A stretch of 64,000 nt of DNA, taken from contig JBAXVX010000002.1 in the NCBI GenBank assembly GCA_037128705.1, forward strand, positions 152,091 to 216,090, written 5' to 3'. Both the position numbers and the translations under genes were made by a program. The stretch is from CAIVAT01 sp037128705. GTDB lineage: Bacteria > Bacteroidota > Bacteroidia > Bacteroidales > FEN-979. This document shows, piece after piece, positions 36,829 to 45,524 of the stretch (its first letter is position 1; each line of letters starts with the position of its first letter). Under the pieces are notes generated by a model, which was not told the origin of the DNA, ran no database searches, and was given only the letters and a program-made list of their open reading frames with translations.

Positions 36829-36972
36829 AAATTGAAAGGCTGGTGACATTATCCGGAAAATTTTTATTTGAATACATGTTCCAGAATGGAATCATAATTA
36901 TCTTAATTTTATTCATTCTTAGTTCCCGTTAACAAAAGTCTCATCATATTCACCCTCCTTAAGATTTGTTCA

Positions 36973-37692
36973 ATGAAAAAAAAACAAATTTTCCACGCCG
37001 TTCTGCTGCTCTTCATCAGTGCGTTGTTCATACTTTCAAGCTGTTCAAAAAAAACGGATGACAATCCTGAGCCAACTCCCGGAACGGTAACCGACCTTGA
37101 CGGTAATGTGTATCACACCGTAACGATTGGGACCCAGGTGTGGATGGTTGAGAACCTGAAAACCACTAAATATAATGATGGATCTTCCATTCCATTGGTA
37201 ACGGATAGTCTTGGCTGGCTTAACATGACTACTCCGGGATATTGCTGGTATCATAATGATGCCGCTGCTTACAAAAACCCTTATGGCGCTTTGTATAACT
37301 GGTATGCAGTAAATACAGGTAAACTTGCTCCAACAGGCTGGCATGTGCCCACCGATGCCGAGTGGACCATACTTGTTACCTATCTTGGAGGGGAACAATT
37401 AGCCGGGGGGAAGATGAAAACTACCGGCACCCTCGAGGCTGGTACAGGCTTATGGCAGGATCCCAATACCGGTGCAACCAACGAAAGCGGGTTTACCGCC
37501 GTTCCCGGAGGCGGCCGTGGCAACCTTGGTCCGTTCTACTACGTAGGAGGCAACAGCGCCTGGTGGAGTTCTTCTGTTGTCAACGAAAGCATTGCCTGGT
37601 ACCGGTACCTGGGTTATGGTTACTGCGGGATTTTCAGATACTACGATACCAAAAATGACGGGTTTTCTGTGCGTTGCCTTCGGGATAAGTAA
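36973..37692 (+). CDS. FISUMP-domain lipoprotein
   Basis: A 239-residue protein with a lipoprotein signal (...LFISALFILSSCSKK). Residues ~40-239 form a Fibrobacter succinogenes major paralogous (FISUMP) domain: TDLDGNVYHTVTIGTQVWM, ENLKTTKYNDGS, YGALYNWYAV, PTGWHVPTDAEW, AVPGGGR and FSVRCLRDK at the end. Such proteins are surface lipoproteins of unknown biochemical role; several are thought to bind polysaccharide. Single gene. Confidence 0.92.
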   Translation: MKKKQIFHAVLLLFISALFILSSCSKKTDDNPEPTPGTVTDLDGNVYHTVTIGTQVWMVENLKTTKYNDGSSIPLVTDSLGWLNMTTPGYCWYHNDAAAYKNPYGALYNWYAVNTGKLAPTGWHVPTDAEWTILVTYLGGEQLAGGKMKTTGTLEAGTGLWQDPNTGATNESGFTAVPGGGRGNLGPFYYVGGNSAWWSSSVVNESIAWYRYLGYGYCGIFRYYDTKNDGFSVRCLRDK

Positions 37693-37744
37693 GATACAGG
37701 TTAAGATAAACTTACATTGCAAATAAACAGGGAAAATCAATTCA

Positions 37745-37793
37745 TCCTGCATATAAATCAATGCATGATCAATTTTCCCGTGAACACTTTTTC
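37745..37793 (-). repeat. 49-bp repeat, second copy forming the end of putP
   Basis: 47 of 49 positions match 29802-29850 (the tail of the Ycf48-like T9SS gene). Here the same bases are read in another frame and supply the last codons and stop of putP. Confidence 0.85.
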
Positions 37794-39229
37794 TCAGGGA
37801 TCAGCAGGGAGAACAGCACGGCCATCAGCAGTGAAAAAATGAAGCTGGCCAGCCTTTCCGAAATGCCCGTCGGCGCCTCGAAGAAATTTTTCCAGATCAC
37901 GGTCGATACGGTTCCTGAAATCAGCGAGGCGAATATCCCTGCACGTGAAAACCGTTTCCAGAAAAGCAGCAGGATCAGGGCAGGACCGAAGGATGAACCG
38001 ATACCAGACCATGCATATGAAACAAGGCCATAAACAGTATCCTTCATGGTAAATGCCAGCACAATGGCAATGGCCGCGACAACAAAGGTCATCCCCTGGT
38101 TAAGATAAAGCAGCTTTTTGGGAGAATCCTGCTTTTTCCTTAAGTTGGAATAGATATCCTCGGTGATGGAAGCCGAAGAGACTGTGAGCTCCGACGAAGC
38201 TGTCGACATCATGGCGGAGATCACACCCGACAAAAGGACACCGGCAAGCAAAGGGTTGACCAGGGCAACCACCATGACCGGCAAAATCTTTTCGGCATCC
38301 TGCGACAATTTTATGGCCTCTTGCCCGAGTACCCCTCCCCGTACAAAGGCGACCCCGAACAGGCCGATCAGAATGGCACCCGTATAGGCCAGCAGGGTCC
38401 AAACCGTGGCAACCCATTTTGCAGTCTGAACCCCCTTCCGGTCGCGGATAGCCATCATCCGTGTAAGAAGCTGCGGCTGCCCGGTGTACCCCAGTGCCCA
38501 GCTAAGCCCGCTCATCACCAGGATCAGCGCCGCGGAACCAGACAGGCCATGGGTCAATGATAAATATTCCGGACCCGCTGCCTGGATGGACTGAATGATC
38601 TGAATGTCGTGGGAACCGGCGACAAGAACTGCAATAATGGGGAAGACAACCAGCGTGAATATCATGAGGATGGATTGAAAAACATCGGTGACTACAACCG
38701 CGATGAAGCCGCCCATGACACAGTAAACCGTAACAACCACCGAGCTGATGATGATCCCCCAGAAAGGATCGAGTCCGAAGGTCTTGTTCAGCACTTTTCC
38801 CGACCCGCTGAATTGAGCTGCAATGTAAAAGACAAAGAAAAAGACCACGATCAGGGCTGAAAGCATGGCAATGGACCGTTCCGAGCCCGGGATTTTTTTG
38901 GCGATCAGGCTGGAAACCGTCATCGAACCGCTCCTTTCTGTTTCGGAGCGAAGCCGGTCAGCCATAACAAACCAGATGAATATAATGCCGGTAACGCAGC
39001 CCAGTGCGACCCAGATTGCACTCAGCCCGTCGGAATAGGCATATCCCGTCAGCCCCAGCAGAAGCCAGGCCGATTCTCCTGTCGCCCGCTCAGAAAGCGC
39101 CAGGGCCGTTCCGGAAAATTTTTTTCCACCAAGAATAAAACCTTCATGGGTCTTACTGCCTCGCGAGTACCACCAGGCGATCCCCATTGTAATAACAAGA
39201 TAAGCGATGAATATGGTTATCATGGGCAA
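37769..39229 (-). CDS. putP: PutP-like sodium:solute symporter (SSS family), chimeric C-terminus
   Basis: A 486-residue protein with about 12-13 membrane segments. Family features are GMAWWYSRGSKTHEGFILGGKK-like at the N-terminus, ALSERATGESAWLLLGLTGYAY, YVMGGFIAVVVTDVFQ-like segment 5, and MSTASSELTVSSASITEDIY. This fits the Na+/proline (PutP) branch. The last residues, KKCSREN, come from the 49-bp duplicated T9SS gene tail read in another frame, so the native end has been replaced. The hydrophobic core is complete and transport may be retained. It follows the universal stress protein gene by 22 bp. Confidence 0.85.
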   Translation of the reverse strand: MPMITIFIAYLVITMGIAWWYSRGSKTHEGFILGGKKFSGTALALSERATGESAWLLLGLTGYAYSDGLSAIWVALGCVTGIIFIWFVMADRLRSETERSGSMTVSSLIAKKIPGSERSIAMLSALIVVFFFVFYIAAQFSGSGKVLNKTFGLDPFWGIIISSVVVTVYCVMGGFIAVVVTDVFQSILMIFTLVVFPIIAVLVAGSHDIQIIQSIQAAGPEYLSLTHGLSGSAALILVMSGLSWALGYTGQPQLLTRMMAIRDRKGVQTAKWVATVWTLLAYTGAILIGLFGVAFVRGGVLGQEAIKLSQDAEKILPVMVVALVNPLLAGVLLSGVISAMMSTASSELTVSSASITEDIYSNLRKKQDSPKKLLYLNQGMTFVVAAIAIVLAFTMKDTVYGLVSYAWSGIGSSFGPALILLLFWKRFSRAGIFASLISGTVSTVIWKNFFEAPTGISERLASFIFSLLMAVLFSLLIPEKKCSREN

Positions 39230-39251
39230 GAAAACATTACCAGTACGATCA

Positions 39252-40070
39252 TCAATAATGTGGAAAATTCAGGTTGATCACCATCACCGGTACCTGTTCA
39301 GGGTTGAAAAGCAGCTCTTCATACCAGCCTGCCGGGTTTATTGCAGGTATTTCAACGCTGTGCCTTCCCATGATCAGGATCATGGATGCCTTGTGCAGGC
39401 TGGCCTGTGATCTGAGTGCGACCTGATACGAAGTTTTTAAGTCAGCTGTTGAGGCTGAATTCGGAATCTGGTCAATATTAAGCCTGTTGCTCAGGTCATG
39501 AACGCATACCGACATTCGGTTGATAAGTTCCGGATCTGTTTCGTTGGGCTGAAAGAAAAGTACCTGTGCATCGAATGTTCGGGCCATCTGCCTGATCAAT
39601 TGTAACTTATCATCGATATCATAATCATCGATGAGCGGAACCACAATTTTTCCGGTTTCATTCATGGGCAGGTTCTGCACAACTACCGTTGGTACGGTTG
39701 ACTCATAAACAACTTTAAAAATATCGCTTCCAAGCAGGTACTGCCATCCTTTCTTCCCGTGGGTGCCCAATACCATCATATTTGCCCCGATCTCCTTCAC
39801 TGTTTCGTTGATGGTTGTATAAATCTGGCCTGTCCGCTGGATGGTATCAACCTGTACGTTTTTTGTCTCCCTGTACAAATCCTGGTACGCCTTAAGTTTG
39901 TCATCAATAATTCCGTGGCCGGTTTTATGATTGATGATATGGAGAATGCATACTTTGCTGCCGGAGGCGCCGGCAAGTTTGACGCCAACCGAAACCGCAT
40001 TGTCACATACCGGCGAGAAGTCAGTCGGGACAAGGATGGTTCCTGGACTAAATAACAGGTTTGATTTCAT
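39252..40070 (-). CDS. Tandem universal stress protein
   Basis: A 272-residue protein with two UspA-like halves. The first (residues ~10-145) has ILVPTDFSPVCDNAV, ANMMVLGTHGKKGWQYLLGS and TVPTVVVQ, including the G-2x-G-9x-G-type ATP-binding signature. The second (~150-272) has KIVVPLIDDYDIDDKLQLI and ASMILIMGRHSVE with a degenerate signature. Cytoplasmic, probably nucleotide-binding. It precedes putP by 22 bp. Confidence 0.88.
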   Translation of the reverse strand: MKSNLLFSPGTILVPTDFSPVCDNAVSVGVKLAGASGSKVCILHIINHKTGHGIIDDKLKAYQDLYRETKNVQVDTIQRTGQIYTTINETVKEIGANMMVLGTHGKKGWQYLLGSDIFKVVYESTVPTVVVQNLPMNETGKIVVPLIDDYDIDDKLQLIRQMARTFDAQVLFFQPNETDPELINRMSVCVHDLSNRLNIDQIPNSASTADLKTSYQVALRSQASLHKASMILIMGRHSVEIPAINPAGWYEELLFNPEQVPVMVINLNFPHY

Positions 40071-40117
40071 TTTTACAGGATTTATATCAAAAATAAAAAT
40101 GTCAGGTGTGGCAGGTT

Positions 40118-40402
40118 TTAACCTTCATTATTCACAAACCCAAATGTCGACAAAAAAGTGATGCACCTGGCATCGGCCGACAGAAAATTGTTTTTACTGA
40201 TGGGATCATCAGTCTCCGTATAGTCCGGGATTACCTTGTAGAAGAGCGCAGGAACGGTGATCCTGCTGTTCCCGATGGCGGGTAGCCCTTTTGTTAAAAC
40301 CGTCCCTGTGACCACATAAACCACCTTGTCGTCGACCGCCCATTGCCTCACCTGTGCTTCAAGTTTTGACCATATGCCCCGGTTGAAACTTCTATTCTGC
40401 AA
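40118..40402 (-). pseudogene. Fragment of a DNA/RNA non-specific endonuclease
   Basis: The readable part begins near a TTG at 40402 with QNRSFNRGIWSKLEAQVRQW and continues WAVDDKVVYVVTGTVLTKGLP, sequence from the second half of the NUC1/NucA-type DNA/RNA endonuclease family. The N-terminal half with the DRGH catalytic block is missing, and a stop lies a few codons upstream. The C-terminal end diverges from the family after PDYTETD. I judge it a remnant with no likely activity. Confidence 0.75.
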
Positions 40403-40489
40403 CCCGGTTGCATCTGTTCATCTTTTTGAATTATTGTGAAAGGGAACCAATATCAAAGGCAAATGTAACAGAGATAAAAAAGCGCTCCA

Positions 40490-40774
40490 TTAAGTATATT
40501 CACAACCAATACTGTACATGTTCCCGCCCGAAACCCCCTCCAGTTCTGCTTCTGTCAACTCCATCTCCTCGCCGGGGGAGGGGTTGGATGGCAATATGAG
40601 GTAAAAAGTTTTCTGATCTTCTTCGAGCACGATAAGATTCAATGAATCGGGAATTTTCATTTTAAATTCCTCCTGGATGACAGATCTGGGGTCCTCAATA
40701 AGTTGCTTTCGAAAAGACTCATCCTTCATCGCTTTTTCGATGAGCGCCTGTTCAAGTTGTTTTCGTGGTTCCAT
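40490..40774 (-). CDS. NHLP leader-type RiPP precursor with a 10-residue core
   Basis: A 94-residue protein. Residues 1-84 are a nitrile-hydratase-like leader (NHLP family): RKQLEQALIEKAMKDESFRK, EDPRSVIQEEF, IPDSLNLIVLEE and TFYLILPSNP, ending in ELTEAELEGVSGG. The leader ends with the double-Gly cut site at residues 83-84. The predicted core is NMYSIGCEYT (residues 85-94), with one Cys, one Ser and one Thr as possible modification sites. A bacteriocin or signalling peptide after maturation and export is the usual role, but no maturase, peptidase-ABC transporter or HlyD gene is in the window. It has its own -7 element at 40797-40804. The gene 84 bp upstream encodes an AbiEii-like nucleotidyltransferase, and no function for the pair is known. 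Confidence 0.85.
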   Translation of the reverse strand: MEPRKQLEQALIEKAMKDESFRKQLIEDPRSVIQEEFKMKIPDSLNLIVLEEDQKTFYLILPSNPSPGEEMELTEAELEGVSGGNMYSIGCEYT

Positions 40775-40796
40775 GGGTATCGTCTTTCTTTAAACA

Positions 40797-40804
40797 CAAA
40801 TATA
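40797..40804 (-). promoter_or_regulatory. -7 element of the NHLP precursor gene
   Basis: Minus strand TATATTTG, a full TAnnTTTG match, 23 nt before the ATG at 40774. At the -33 position only a weak T-rich stretch is seen. Confidence 0.45.
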
Positions 40805-40858
40805 TTTTGAAAAGTTGGAGCAGAAATTTAAAAAAATCAAATTTGGTTCAGCTTTATC

Positions 40859-41968
40859 CTATGATACTGGTTTTGCTTCCTTTATGGATGTCTTCCCTGA
40901 ACCCAATGAATTCGGCCCCGCCAGTAACAGATCTTTGGCCATTCTGTTGAACTTCTCTTTCAGATCTTCCGGGTTTAAAGGAGTCTTCAACCACGCCATG
41001 CCGTCGAGCTGATCAACCAAAAAGGTACAAACCCGGTCTGCAAGATCCTCTTTGGTTATGAGCTTACATCGCTGAACGCATATGAAAGCCCCTTTCCAGT
41101 TAAAATTTATCACCGCCCGAATATGCCTGAGATCACCGGCTGTCATGCATGGATTAAGGTTCAGGAAAAAATTCAGCTCGTCGGCGACCCGTTTTAGTTC
41201 TGTTGCAAATTCCTGAAGGCTTGTCATTGCCTTTTGCTGACCTGGTTCCCTGGTAACCTCATGCTCATCATGAAAAACGGAAATGAATATCTGGTCCGAC
41301 ATCATGGGGGGTTTAATGCCCATGAAGTCGAACAGGTTATCGGGCTCGCAGCCTTTCAGCAACTTGTGATATCCGTTCACCTCATGGCTTAACATCATCA
41401 GCAGTTTTACCTGATTCATCACCTCCATCCTAAGGGCCCGTTCAAACAGGTATCCCCATTGAAAATCATAGGCCGAAGCGATACAATAAAGGTCAAAGAA
41501 ATCAGCCGGTGATCCGCGTCGTAAAATGGCCTGCATTTTATTGCACAAAATGTTTTCAACCGTATCGAGTGAAACCACACCTGCTTTCAAAACCGGGCCG
41601 GGATAGGCAGCCAGTTGATTGACTAAGGCAATTTTCAGCTCAGCATCATCTGCCACATAAATCCGTAAATAGTTCGCAACTTTCACCATTTTCTCATCCC
41701 GGGTGGTGAACTGCTTCTTCAGTTTATTCAGGATCCCGCCGGATACCTGCCTGAAATTCTGATCATGATTCACGTAAAAATCCAGGTCAGGCGTATGCCG
41801 GTGTTGAAGATAAAAATTTGAAAGTGCGGCACCTCCCGAAAGATAAAACGGTTCCCATTGACCTGCCATGGCGCTCAGTATTCTATCCTGAAGCGCCTTA
41901 ATCCTGATATAGTCTATGGACTGTGAAGTATTTTCTTCGCAAATTTTGCATGGAGTCGCCGGCAACAA
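40859..41968 (-). CDS. AbiEii-like nucleotidyltransferase with a C-terminal extension
   Basis: A 369-residue protein. Residues ~30-240 match AbiEii/AbiGii-type nucleotidyltransferases (DUF1814): FYLSGGAALSNFYLQHRHTPDLDFYV gives the GG and DxD motifs, and KMQAILRRGSPADFFDLYCI gives the conserved K/R-DFxDLY block. In type IV toxin-antitoxin systems such proteins are toxins acting by nucleotidyl transfer, usually with an AbiEi antitoxin; none is seen here. The N-terminus has a CxxC (PCKICEEN). The last ~110 residues form an extra helical region that I do not recognise. It is 84 bp upstream of the NHLP precursor gene on the same strand, so it may modify the peptide or be unrelated. Confidence 0.8.
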   Translation of the reverse strand: MLPATPCKICEENTSQSIDYIRIKALQDRILSAMAGQWEPFYLSGGAALSNFYLQHRHTPDLDFYVNHDQNFRQVSGGILNKLKKQFTTRDEKMVKVANYLRIYVADDAELKIALVNQLAAYPGPVLKAGVVSLDTVENILCNKMQAILRRGSPADFFDLYCIASAYDFQWGYLFERALRMEVMNQVKLLMMLSHEVNGYHKLLKGCEPDNLFDFMGIKPPMMSDQIFISVFHDEHEVTREPGQQKAMTSLQEFATELKRVADELNFFLNLNPCMTAGDLRHIRAVINFNWKGAFICVQRCKLITKEDLADRVCTFLVDQLDGMAWLKTPLNPEDLKEKFNRMAKDLLLAGPNSLGSGKTSIKEAKPVS

Positions 41969-42027
41969 AGGTTCTGTTATTTATTCTATGAATGATTCAT
42001 CAGTCCAAATTATGCACGCAGTTTGAA

Positions 42028-44664
42028 TTATTTGCGGATGATCACCTTCCTGTTGATGACACCGGATGTGGTTTTAATTCTGAGGAGATAAAACCCGTCA
42101 TTGAATTGGGCCGTATGGATGATGCATTCAGGAACAGGTTCGGGCAACGTGATGTTCATGATCTCCCTGCCTTCAATCGTATTCATCCGGTATCCCGAAA
42201 TGCAGGCCTTCCTGCCATCGGAATGAATCACCAGCCTTTCCGATACGGGGTTGGGATAGAGTGTAATCCCGTCGGGAGCATCCGTTTCATCCATCCCAAG
42301 CGGATTCCTTGCAACGCCTATTTTGATCTGGTAAGTCCCGGTTTCCCCGGTATATTCAGGAGAGAGATGGAACAGAACAGTACCTCCGTTGTTCATCACG
42401 ATGTTGTGCGGTATGGTATCGTCAAATACGGCCGACCAGTTCTTCCCGTCGGTTGAGTATGACCAGATCCCGTCGAGGGTATAGCCATGTGACGGATCAC
42501 TCCGCTCATCGTAGAGAATACCGGATAAAACATAGGTATATCCCTCGGGCAGGGCGATTTTATAAAAATCATAATCCAGGCCGTTGTGACAATTTGCTCC
42601 ATTGGTCATGATGACCGCAGGATTTGTTTCGAAACTGACCGGCAGCACAGTAGCAATCTCCGGCGAGTCGTTTGATTCATACTGGTCTGCCGGAAGCGGG
42701 ACCGCCAGGACCCATATTTTTACAGGATTTCTGTACACACTTGATCCGACCAGCTCCCATTCCGTCGCTCCTTCGGGCAGATACTGCAGTGCCAGCAGGT
42801 AGGTGCCGGGATTCACATTCAGGCTTTGCGTGTTGAAGGTAAGTACGTTCGTATGTTCCTGAGATGGAAGGGTAAAACCTGTTTTTTCTTCGATAACATT
42901 CACCGAGTCTCCGTCAACATCGTACAGTGAAAGGGCAAGCGTGCCGTGCAGTTCAGCCGGTCCGTTGTTTTTTATTTCAAGCTGAATGTTGAGCGGATTA
43001 CCCTGTAAAATGATTACGCCGCCACCAATATTCATGTTCGAATACATCTCAATATCATTCTGATTGACGATTTTGATCCGCTTCTCGCTCAGGTATGCAT
43101 TGGTGTCGATCACATCCTTCCAGTTGCTGTCGCCCGTGCTGTAATTGATTCCGACATAATACGTTCCTGGCAGCATGGCCGGAATGCTTTTATTGGTAAA
43201 GGTGATCCCCGAAGGGAATTCGGCTCCGGGCTGAAGGGTGACCCCTTTTAGAACCTGGACATAACCGATAAATATGTCGTTGGTATCAAATACCGCAGCA
43301 CTAATGTCACCGTTGAAGACCACCGGGTCGTTGTTGATGATGTTGGTATGAAATGAGATCGTGTCTTTATAGCTGATCGTGTCTGATTTAAAGGTGATGG
43401 GGGCACTCATGTAAAGCTTATAATACTTATTTCCGCTGCTTTTTGTATTCCATGGTTTGACTCCCAGGAGGGCATGCTGCCCCGAATTATAGGCGCCTGT
43501 TCCTCCTCCGATACCACTCGAGCCCGGGTTGAGGTTATCGAGCCGAAAGTCTCCGTCAGACTTTCCCCCCCATCCCCAGTTGATATGAAAAAAATCGCCC
43601 ATAATATTGGTAGAATAACCATCGAGCACAAAGCAGTGGCCTCCGTCGCCGTCCAATCCTCCATAAATGATTGGCCTTTTTTCATCCAATTCTTTCTTGA
43701 GCATGGTAGTCCATACAATATCGTTGAAATTCTCCTTCTGAACTCCCTGCAGGGTGCTTTCATATCCAAAATAGGTTTTAAGGGCATATTCGGTGCAATG
43801 AATGCGAGGCAGGCTTCGGGCTGTGATGATTTCGGCCGTACTGCCTCCGGCCGATGCTACATTATAATTCATTTCAACGCTTACCCCGCATTGATACATC
43901 AATTCTGCAACGGCCCTGTTTTGTGCCACCAGCATATTTGGCATTGCTTTCCAATCGTATGTGGTATGTGAGAAATTGGCCGCCCGTGTCCCGTATAACC
44001 GGGTTATATAGGTATGATGGTTGGTTCCTGAACGAGGCCAATTGTGGTACTTCATGACCATCGCCATGGCCGTTGCAACACATCCCGTCACCGTCCATTC
44101 ACCGGTAAAAAGATTTCTCGGACAAAATGTATTATAAAAATAGGGCCCCTGGTCCCATTTCGTTGTCATCAGGGGACTTACTCCCTGGTGTGACCCCGGA
44201 ATCTGGGCAGACGGATTGCTTTTTGAAAGAGAGGCCCATTCCGACCTTATTTGCGAAGTGGCCTCAAGCCCTGCAGTGATCGCATAACTGATCTGATTTC
44301 CATAATTCTCCAAACATCCGGCAAGGTTGGCTGGCATGTTATCGGCAACAAAAGCTCCTTCTGATGAACTGGCCAGAACCGGATGTACCACGTCATCGCC
44401 TGAAACAATGACAAAGCCCTCCGAGCCATTGATGTTATAAACATAATACAGGGGCGCCTGCGAGGCATTGGATTTTGCAGTGGACGTTGCCTCGGGAGCA
44501 TAGCACATTTTCAGGAGAGCCGTTTTTCCGTGCTGTGAGAATGCAGGGGTCGAAGCCAGGTAATTGGCCGCAACAATGCGGGCATCCTTTTCCTTAACCG
44601 TTGTTCCTTGTGAATAGCCAAAGAACAGAAAGACTGTCAACAGAGTTAATACCGGTTTTTTCAT
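42028..44664 (-). CDS. C10 (streptopain-family) cysteine protease with T9SS tail
   Basis: An 878-residue protein with signal peptide MKKPVLTLLTVFLFFGYSQG. Residues ~22-130 are a C10 propeptide-like region (VVSGDDVVHPVLASSSEG). The catalytic domain, residues ~155-420, has Cys195 in WTVTGCVATAMAMVM, His343 in DGGHCFVLDGY and the INWGWGGKSDGDFRLDNLNP region typical of C10 peptidases. Long beta-sandwich segments follow (~430-790). The sorting domain is ITLYPNPVSERLVIHS to the end. It should be secreted, then self-processed. It is downstream of the unknown secreted protein at 44710 by 45 bp. Confidence 0.92.
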   Translation of the reverse strand: MKKPVLTLLTVFLFFGYSQGTTVKEKDARIVAANYLASTPAFSQHGKTALLKMCYAPEATSTAKSNASQAPLYYVYNINGSEGFVIVSGDDVVHPVLASSSEGAFVADNMPANLAGCLENYGNQISYAITAGLEATSQIRSEWASLSKSNPSAQIPGSHQGVSPLMTTKWDQGPYFYNTFCPRNLFTGEWTVTGCVATAMAMVMKYHNWPRSGTNHHTYITRLYGTRAANFSHTTYDWKAMPNMLVAQNRAVAELMYQCGVSVEMNYNVASAGGSTAEIITARSLPRIHCTEYALKTYFGYESTLQGVQKENFNDIVWTTMLKKELDEKRPIIYGGLDGDGGHCFVLDGYSTNIMGDFFHINWGWGGKSDGDFRLDNLNPGSSGIGGGTGAYNSGQHALLGVKPWNTKSSGNKYYKLYMSAPITFKSDTISYKDTISFHTNIINNDPVVFNGDISAAVFDTNDIFIGYVQVLKGVTLQPGAEFPSGITFTNKSIPAMLPGTYYVGINYSTGDSNWKDVIDTNAYLSEKRIKIVNQNDIEMYSNMNIGGGVIILQGNPLNIQLEIKNNGPAELHGTLALSLYDVDGDSVNVIEEKTGFTLPSQEHTNVLTFNTQSLNVNPGTYLLALQYLPEGATEWELVGSSVYRNPVKIWVLAVPLPADQYESNDSPEIATVLPVSFETNPAVIMTNGANCHNGLDYDFYKIALPEGYTYVLSGILYDERSDPSHGYTLDGIWSYSTDGKNWSAVFDDTIPHNIVMNNGGTVLFHLSPEYTGETGTYQIKIGVARNPLGMDETDAPDGITLYPNPVSERLVIHSDGRKACISGYRMNTIEGREIMNITLPEPVPECIIHTAQFNDGFYLLRIKTTSGVINRKVIIRK

Positions 44665-44709
44665 ATGCGTGCGTTTTAGCAGAATCGGGAAATGAATGCA
44701 ACCACCCGG

Positions 44710-45342
44710 CTACCTGAACAATTCATCAAGCTTGGGTTGTTTGCTCAGGAAAGCATTGATTTTTTCGGGTTGAAGCAGGGAATAGAAACTCATCGCCTCC
44801 CCGGGAGTAGAAAAGATCAGGCCATATCCGGAGGATTTCAGCAGGGGCACCTGGGGGTCTACGATGAGATCTGTAAAAATGGCCAGGTAGTATTTTATGA
44901 TACCATTATCCTTTGTGACCAAAAAAGAGTAAACCGGTCTCAAATGCCGGTTAATGCTCCAGGCGGTCAATGAAGTAGAATCACCGGACTTGAAGAACCC
45001 GCCTATTTTCTGCGATTTTGGTATGTCAATCTTTTTTGCAAGATCCTCTATTTTATTTTCTTTCGCAGTTTTAGTCCACGCTTCATATTTTTCTTTCGCC
45101 ACTAAAAAGTCCGTAAGAAACCCTTCCAGGTTTTTTTTCTGAATGTAAAAGCCACCTGTTTCAACGTCCGTGGTGATGTGCATGCCATATACAAAGATTG
45201 AATAGTCATCATCTTTTCCAGGTTCCATCTGAATATTGTATGTAATAGCGTTCATAGGATTGTAATAGGTTGCATATTGAACCTGTGAATAGCCATTGAC
45301 CAGGCTAAACAGTCCAAATGTGAGAAGGATAAATCGATTCAT
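44710..45342 (-). CDS. Secreted protein of unknown function
   Basis: A 210-residue protein with signal peptide MNRFILLTFGLFSLVNGYSQ. The mature part is beta/alpha mixed (YSIFVYGMHITTDVETGGFYIQKK, then a helical KTAKENKIEDLAKKIDIPKS segment, then RHLRPVYSFLVTKDNGIIKY). No Cys and no family that I recognise. It is 45 bp upstream of the C10 protease gene, so it may be a partner of the protease. Confidence 0.7.
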   Translation of the reverse strand: MNRFILLTFGLFSLVNGYSQVQYATYYNPMNAITYNIQMEPGKDDDYSIFVYGMHITTDVETGGFYIQKKNLEGFLTDFLVAKEKYEAWTKTAKENKIEDLAKKIDIPKSQKIGGFFKSGDSTSLTAWSINRHLRPVYSFLVTKDNGIIKYYLAIFTDLIVDPQVPLLKSSGYGLIFSTPGEAMSFYSLLQPEKINAFLSKQPKLDELFR

Positions 45343-45458
45343 GGTTGTGTGGTTTAAAGTTGTTCTTTACTTCATCCTGCAAATTAATTCCCCCAAACAC
45401 AATGGAGAAAAAACGTGAAAATACAACAAAAAACGCGGGAGTACAACAATAATATTGC

Positions 45459-45489
45459 TTGCATTTCGTGGCATATTGTCGTACTTTTC
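45459..45489 (+). promoter_or_regulatory. Promoter candidate for the YD-like repeat protein gene
   Basis: TTG (45459-45461), 20-nt spacer and TACTTTTC (45482-45489), one base from TAnnTTTG, about 36 nt before the ATG at 45525. Confidence 0.4.
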
Positions 45490-45524
45490 GGAGATATATG
45501 GGGTCGGCAACTCAAACCATTGTT

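Noticed and set aside
40530..40580. Hairpin (CCCCTCC/GGGGAGGGG) inside the NHLP precursor gene
   Set aside because: It falls in coding sequence for conserved leader residues and an acidic linker, so it may be only codon bias; no claim made.
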